A stretch of DNA of 8,292 nucleotides from Flavobacteriales bacterium UBA1820 (GTDB taxonomy: Bacteria > Bacteroidota > Bacteroidia > Flavobacteriales > UBA1820). The notes under the pieces were generated by a model. That model was not told the origin of the DNA. It saw nothing but the letters and a program-made list of their open reading frames with translations, and searched no databases. Location of the stretch: contig DCEW01000092.1 of NCBI GenBank assembly GCA_002314265.1, positions 3,725-12,016 of the forward strand, given 5' to 3'. This document shows, piece after piece, positions 5,478-8,292 of the stretch. The translations under genes and the position numbers were made by a program. Numbering within the stretch: the first letter of the stretch is position 1; each line of letters opens with the position of its first letter.

Positions 5478-6137
5478 TTACTTGGTCATTTTGGCTGCAT
5501 CCTCGACGAATTTCTTCAATCCGTTTTCGGTCAAGGGGTGTACGAGCATTCCCTTGATGGCCGACAGAGGGGCGGTTACTACATCGGCCCCCAACAGGGC
5601 GCATCCGGTGATGTGCTTTACATGGCGGATGGAGGCGGCCAGGATGCGGGTTTCGATGGCGTAATTGTCGAATATCTGGCGGATCTGCCGGATGAGTTCC
5701 AGCCCGTCGGAGTCGATGTCGTCCAGCCGTCCTAGGAACGGAGAAACGTATCTGGCTCCGGCTTTGGCGGCCAGGAGTGCTTGAGCGGCCGAGAAGACGA
5801 GCGTACAGTTGGTCTGGATGCCTTCGTCGTGGAAGGTCTTGATGGCGCGCAGTCCGTCTTCGGTGATGGGCACCTTGACCACGATCTGGGGGTCGAGCCC
5901 GGCCAGTTCGCGGCCTTCGGATACCATGTGGGAATAGTCGGTGGCCAGCACTTCGGCGCTGATAGCCCCCCCGGGGACCAGACGGCAGATCTTCCGGTAG
6001 TGTTCCAGGATGTTGTCATGTCCGGTGATGCCTTCTTTGGCCATCAGGGATGGGTTGGTCGTTACTCCGTCGAGGATGCCCATGGCCTGAGCCTGGGCAA
6101 TTTGGTCGAGATTGGCCGTGTCGATAAAGAATTTCAT
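5478..6137 (-). CDS. tal: Transaldolase, short (TalC/MipB-like) subfamily
   Basis: Transaldolase transfers a dihydroxyacetone unit between sedoheptulose 7-phosphate and glyceraldehyde 3-phosphate in the non-oxidative pentose phosphate pathway in the cytoplasm. The 219-residue size fits the small TIM-barrel subfamily that also includes fructose-6-phosphate aldolase (FSA). Visible motifs are MKFFIDTANL (1-10), GVTTNPSL (24-31), the Schiff-base lysine Lys88 in VVKVP, TNCTLVFS (109-116), YVSPFLGRLDD (130-140) and the ending DGLELIRQI through HPLTENGLKKF. FSA enzymes have Gln and Tyr at two active-site positions; here they are Glu62 (SAEVL) and Phe134 (SPF), which favours true transaldolase. The ATG at 6137 lies 35 nt after the stop of the upstream EEP-family gene, with an A-rich gap and no promoter element, so it is probably the last gene of that operon. 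Confidence 0.95.
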   Translation of the reverse strand: MKFFIDTANLDQIAQAQAMGILDGVTTNPSLMAKEGITGHDNILEHYRKICRLVPGGAISAEVLATDYSHMVSEGRELAGLDPQIVVKVPITEDGLRAIKTFHDEGIQTNCTLVFSAAQALLAAKAGARYVSPFLGRLDDIDSDGLELIRQIRQIFDNYAIETRILAASIRHVKHITGCALLGADVVTAPLSAIKGMLVHPLTENGLKKFVEDAAKMTK

Positions 6138-6172
6138 AGGGCGGAAAGGTATTTCAGTTTTGTTTGTTCTGT

Positions 6173-6940
6173 TTATTCGGTGTATTCGAGGGTTACCAGG
6201 ATGGGGCAGTGGTCCGAAAGCGGAACATCGACCAGACGCTGGTAGTCGACCACCTTCCAGGTGCCGCGTCCCCGTACAAAGATATAGTCGATCTTCTTTT
6301 TCGGGTCGGTTTCCGGATAGGTGAGCTGGTCGTCGCAGACCTGCTGCCAGTGGTCTTTCATGTGGGCGATGGCTTTGGAATCGGGGGTGGCGTTGAAATC
6401 GCCGCAGACAATCGAGGGGGTGTCGTCGCCCGAGAGCCAGCGGGTGAGTGCCGTGGTCTGTGCCAGGCGGATGGAGTCGGAGGGCAGGTCGAGGTGGGTC
6501 GAGGTAAAGCGCATCGTCAGATCATCGTTTATCCGGACTTCCGCCGTGACGGCCCGACGCGGTTCGTACGAACCTTCCGGCTGGGGCAGCGCGAAGGCTT
6601 TTACTGCTTCGATGGGGAAACGGGTCATCAGTCCGATGCCGTACTGTCCGTCCGAAAAGGCCATGGCGGCGGCATAGACCGGGTGCATGCCCGTCATCCG
6701 GGCTACCTCGCCCAGAAAGTCGGGTTTTTGCGGGAATCGTTTGGTCATGTAGTCCACTTCCTGAAAGGCAACCAGGTCGGGCTGGTATTTTTGGATAAAT
6801 TCGGCGTACTTTTCGGTGGGAAAACGCTTGGCTCCCTGAATGTTGTAGCTCAATACGGTGATGCGTACCGGTTTGCCGGCCTGTGCAGCCAGCGGACAGA
6901 GCAGCAGGGCGGCCAAGGAAAGAAGAAGGAATCGTTTCAT
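6173..6940 (-). CDS. Secreted endonuclease/exonuclease/phosphatase (EEP) family hydrolase
   Basis: This 255-residue protein belongs to the metal-dependent EEP superfamily (DNase I/exonuclease III/sphingomyelinase-type phosphoesterases). Its substrate is not evident: it could be nucleic acid, phospholipid or a sugar or inositol phosphate. A Sec signal peptide (MKRFLLLSLAALLLCPLAAQA, cleavage after Ala21) predicts export; the Cys at 15 is not in a good lipobox. Catalytic motifs are in order: Asn33 (LSYNIQG), Glu61 (AFQEVD), His149 (TSTHLD), Asp181 and Asn183 (GDFNATPD), Asp218 (KIDYIF) and Asp243-His244 (LSDHCPI). All expected metal and catalytic residues are present, so it should be active. 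The frame is open further upstream, but the signal peptide fixes the start at 6940, after an A-rich leader typical of Bacteroidota translation starts. It lies 49 nt after the lipoprotein gene and 35 nt before tal, probably in one operon. Confidence 0.9.
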   Translation of the reverse strand: MKRFLLLSLAALLLCPLAAQAGKPVRITVLSYNIQGAKRFPTEKYAEFIQKYQPDLVAFQEVDYMTKRFPQKPDFLGEVARMTGMHPVYAAAMAFSDGQYGIGLMTRFPIEAVKAFALPQPEGSYEPRRAVTAEVRINDDLTMRFTSTHLDLPSDSIRLAQTTALTRWLSGDDTPSIVCGDFNATPDSKAIAHMKDHWQQVCDDQLTYPETDPKKKIDYIFVRGRGTWKVVDYQRLVDVPLSDHCPILVTLEYTE

Positions 6941-6989
6941 GTTTTTTGTTTTGTTATGTTTTTTTGTTGTATTGATTTCGTGGTGGGGA

Positions 6990-8117
6990 TCAGGACTGGC
7001 TTTCGGGGGAACGGTTGTTTTTCTTCCTCCGCTCGCGGGCACGGCCGAGCAGGTATCCCAGGATAAATGGAATGCTGAACAGTACGACCAGAGAGGCGGT
7101 GAGGTAAAACAACATCCGTCCCAGCAGGGAGGGCAAGGCTTCCATGGCGGTGTTGACTGCATGGACAGCCAGTGAATCGGTCTGAGCCATCAGGCGTACC
7201 CGCTGGCTGTCGATGAAGTCCTGGAGTTCGGTGCGCTGCTGCCCCAGATCGATAAATACGTGATCGACCGAAGCATTGAAACTCTCCAGAATTTTGGTTA
7301 CTTGTTCGTTCAGGTCATCCAGAGCGGCATCGGCTATCTGCGGGGTGTGTTCCAGTACGACGACTACCCGGTCGAACTGTCGGTAGAGACTGTCCATGCG
7401 GCTGCGGATTTCCGCTTGGGTATGGTCGGTGTTCAGCCAGGTGTCGAGCATCTCTTTGTTCCACGAGAGTTCGTTGCCCCATTGCGAGGAGTAGCCGCTT
7501 ATCTTTTCGCTCATGTCGGCAATGGACTGGGCTACGCTGCCCGTGCTGTGGAGGTAGGTGGAGTCCGAGGCACCGATGTAACTGATCCAGCGCAGGGTTA
7601 CGTCCTGCGAGGTGGGCGGTACCGAAGGGTCGGTATTTTGCCGGACGAAGGTTTGCATTTGGGCGTATCGTTCCTTGCTCAGGATTTTGGAGGCGATCGA
7701 GACGATCTGGCTGTCGAGCGAGGCGGCGCATTGGCGGGCCAGGGGAGAATATTCGGCAAACAAGAGGCTGTCCGGGGCCTCCTTCATGTACAGGTTCATC
7801 GAGCTGCACAGCAGCCAGGTGTTCAGCAGGGAGATCTCCGGAATGCTTCCAAAGGCGGCCTGTGCGCAGATGGAGGTCGAGCGGAGTTTCCACTCGATGG
7901 CGCGTAGTTTTAGTTGCAGGCTGTCAGTGGATCGGTAGATGCTGTCGGCGGTGCTGATCACCGAGAGGGAGAAGTCTTTATAAAATGCCCGCACGGTGAG
8001 CCGGGTGTTGATCTGCTCCCGGGTGAGAGGCGTGTCGCCCGTGTCGAGGGAAAATTTGAGCAGCGAACATCCGTTCAGTAGCAGGATGGCTGCAAGCAGG
8101 ATCAGGTAGCGTTTCAT
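6990..8117 (-). CDS. Lipoprotein of unknown function with C-terminal transmembrane segment
   Basis: I do not recognise a family for this 375-residue protein. The N-terminus is a lipoprotein signal peptide, MKRYLILLAAILLLNGC, with lipobox LNGC and lipidation expected at Cys17. The residues after it (SLLKFSLD) lack the acidic stretch that sends Bacteroidota lipoproteins to the cell surface, suggesting a periplasm-facing location. The middle is long and mostly helical-looking; residues 240-330 are charged and Leu/Val/Ile-spaced, compatible with coiled coil. One membrane segment lies at about 335-358 (MLFYLTASLVVLFSIPFILGYLL), followed by a strongly basic tail (RARERRKKNN) that would stay in the cytoplasm. 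The protein may thus be anchored at both ends, either both in the inner membrane or bridging outer and inner membranes; this is inference. The ATG at 8117 fits the signal peptide and lies just downstream of a promoter. It is the first gene of the probable operon with the EEP hydrolase and tal. Confidence 0.85.
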   Translation of the reverse strand: MKRYLILLAAILLLNGCSLLKFSLDTGDTPLTREQINTRLTVRAFYKDFSLSVISTADSIYRSTDSLQLKLRAIEWKLRSTSICAQAAFGSIPEISLLNTWLLCSSMNLYMKEAPDSLLFAEYSPLARQCAASLDSQIVSIASKILSKERYAQMQTFVRQNTDPSVPPTSQDVTLRWISYIGASDSTYLHSTGSVAQSIADMSEKISGYSSQWGNELSWNKEMLDTWLNTDHTQAEIRSRMDSLYRQFDRVVVVLEHTPQIADAALDDLNEQVTKILESFNASVDHVFIDLGQQRTELQDFIDSQRVRLMAQTDSLAVHAVNTAMEALPSLLGRMLFYLTASLVVLFSIPFILGYLLGRARERRKKNNRSPESQS

Positions 8118-8141
8118 GGCAAGGCTTGTGATAGTCCCTCA

Positions 8142-8173
8142 CAAATCTAATGAAATCCTGGGGGATGGCGAAA
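8142..8173 (-). promoter_or_regulatory. Promoter of the lipoprotein-EEP-tal operon
   Basis: On the minus strand TAGATTTG (8149-8142) is a full match to the Bacteroidota -7 element. Twenty nt upstream lies TTTC (8173-8170) within a T run, a 3-of-4 match to the -33 TTTG. The expected start near 8135 gives a leader of about 18 nt before the ATG at 8117. Confidence 0.7.
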
Positions 8174-8175
8174 AA

Positions 8176-8230
8176 TTCCCGGGGAAAAACCTGCGGGAAA
8201 ATCGCTCGAAGTGGATTTTTTCCCCGGGAA
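8176..8230. repeat. 14-bp perfect inverted repeat upstream of the lipoprotein promoter
   Basis: TTCCCGGGGAAAAA (8176-8189) is an exact reverse complement of TTTTTCCCCGGGAA (8217-8230), separated by 27 nt. It lies immediately upstream of the -33 region of the lipoprotein promoter. Neither orientation is followed by a T tract, so it is not a standard terminator. It could be an operator, the foot of a cruciform or a copy of a dispersed intergenic element. The remaining bases to 8292 show no gene. Confidence 0.7.
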
Positions 8231-8292
8231 AAGAAAGGGAGGGGTTCCCGTTTTCTGTGTGCGGGCAAGCGAAGGGCCGGAGGCAAAGCCTC

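Noticed and set aside
5478..6137. Fructose-6-phosphate aldolase instead of transaldolase
   Set aside because: The two discriminating active-site residues are Glu62 and Phe134, as in transaldolases, rather than the Gln and Tyr of FSA.
1..8292. Mobile elements, CRISPR arrays, tRNA/rRNA genes, or defence or biosynthetic systems
   Set aside because: No transposase or integrase motifs, regularly spaced repeats, tRNA cloverleafs or toxin/defence domains were seen on reading both strands.

Overview
This window looks like chromosomal DNA from a Bacteroidota member, most likely of the order Bacteroidales. Three promoters carry the Bacteroidota -7 element TAnnTTTG. The start codons lack Shine-Dalgarno sequences and tend to follow A-rich leaders. 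The YebC, QueE, CdsA and DnaA proteins all read as Bacteroidales types. Coding DNA is clearly GC-rich by eye, which would suit an Alistipes/Rikenellaceae-like genome, but the placement below order is a guess.

Layout: (1) 67-1513, two + strand genes: yebC, a hairpin terminator, then queE (7-deazaguanine/queuosine pathway). (2) 1724-3266, a - strand phospholipid operon: cdsA (CDP-diacylglycerol synthase) followed 4 nt later by psd (phosphatidylserine decarboxylase). It is driven by a well-formed promoter at 3327-3358, and cdsA appears to start at GTG. (3) 3267-3848, an AT-rich gene-free region. (4) 3849-5186, dnaA on the + strand, followed by a purine-rich gene-free stretch and a 22-bp perfect hairpin. 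(5) 5478-8117, a - strand set read in the order lipoprotein of unknown function, secreted endonuclease/exonuclease/phosphatase (EEP) family protein, transaldolase. (6) 8118-8292, the promoter of that set and a 14-bp perfect inverted repeat.

The cdsA and psd products are two steps of phosphatidylethanolamine synthesis; the serine transfer step between them (PssA) is not encoded here. DnaA initiates replication. The + strand is C-rich left of the dnaA upstream region and G-rich in the genes right of dnaA, whichever strand the genes use. This is the pattern expected at a replication origin, so oriC may lie in or near 3359-3848 or around dnaA, although no canonical DnaA-box cluster is visible.

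I see no mobile element, CRISPR array, RNA gene or defence system. Most genes are housekeeping. The least understood parts are the unrecognised lipoprotein with a C-terminal membrane segment, the possible origin region, a near-identical 23-nt promoter segment shared by yebC and cdsA, and the non-coding inverted repeats.
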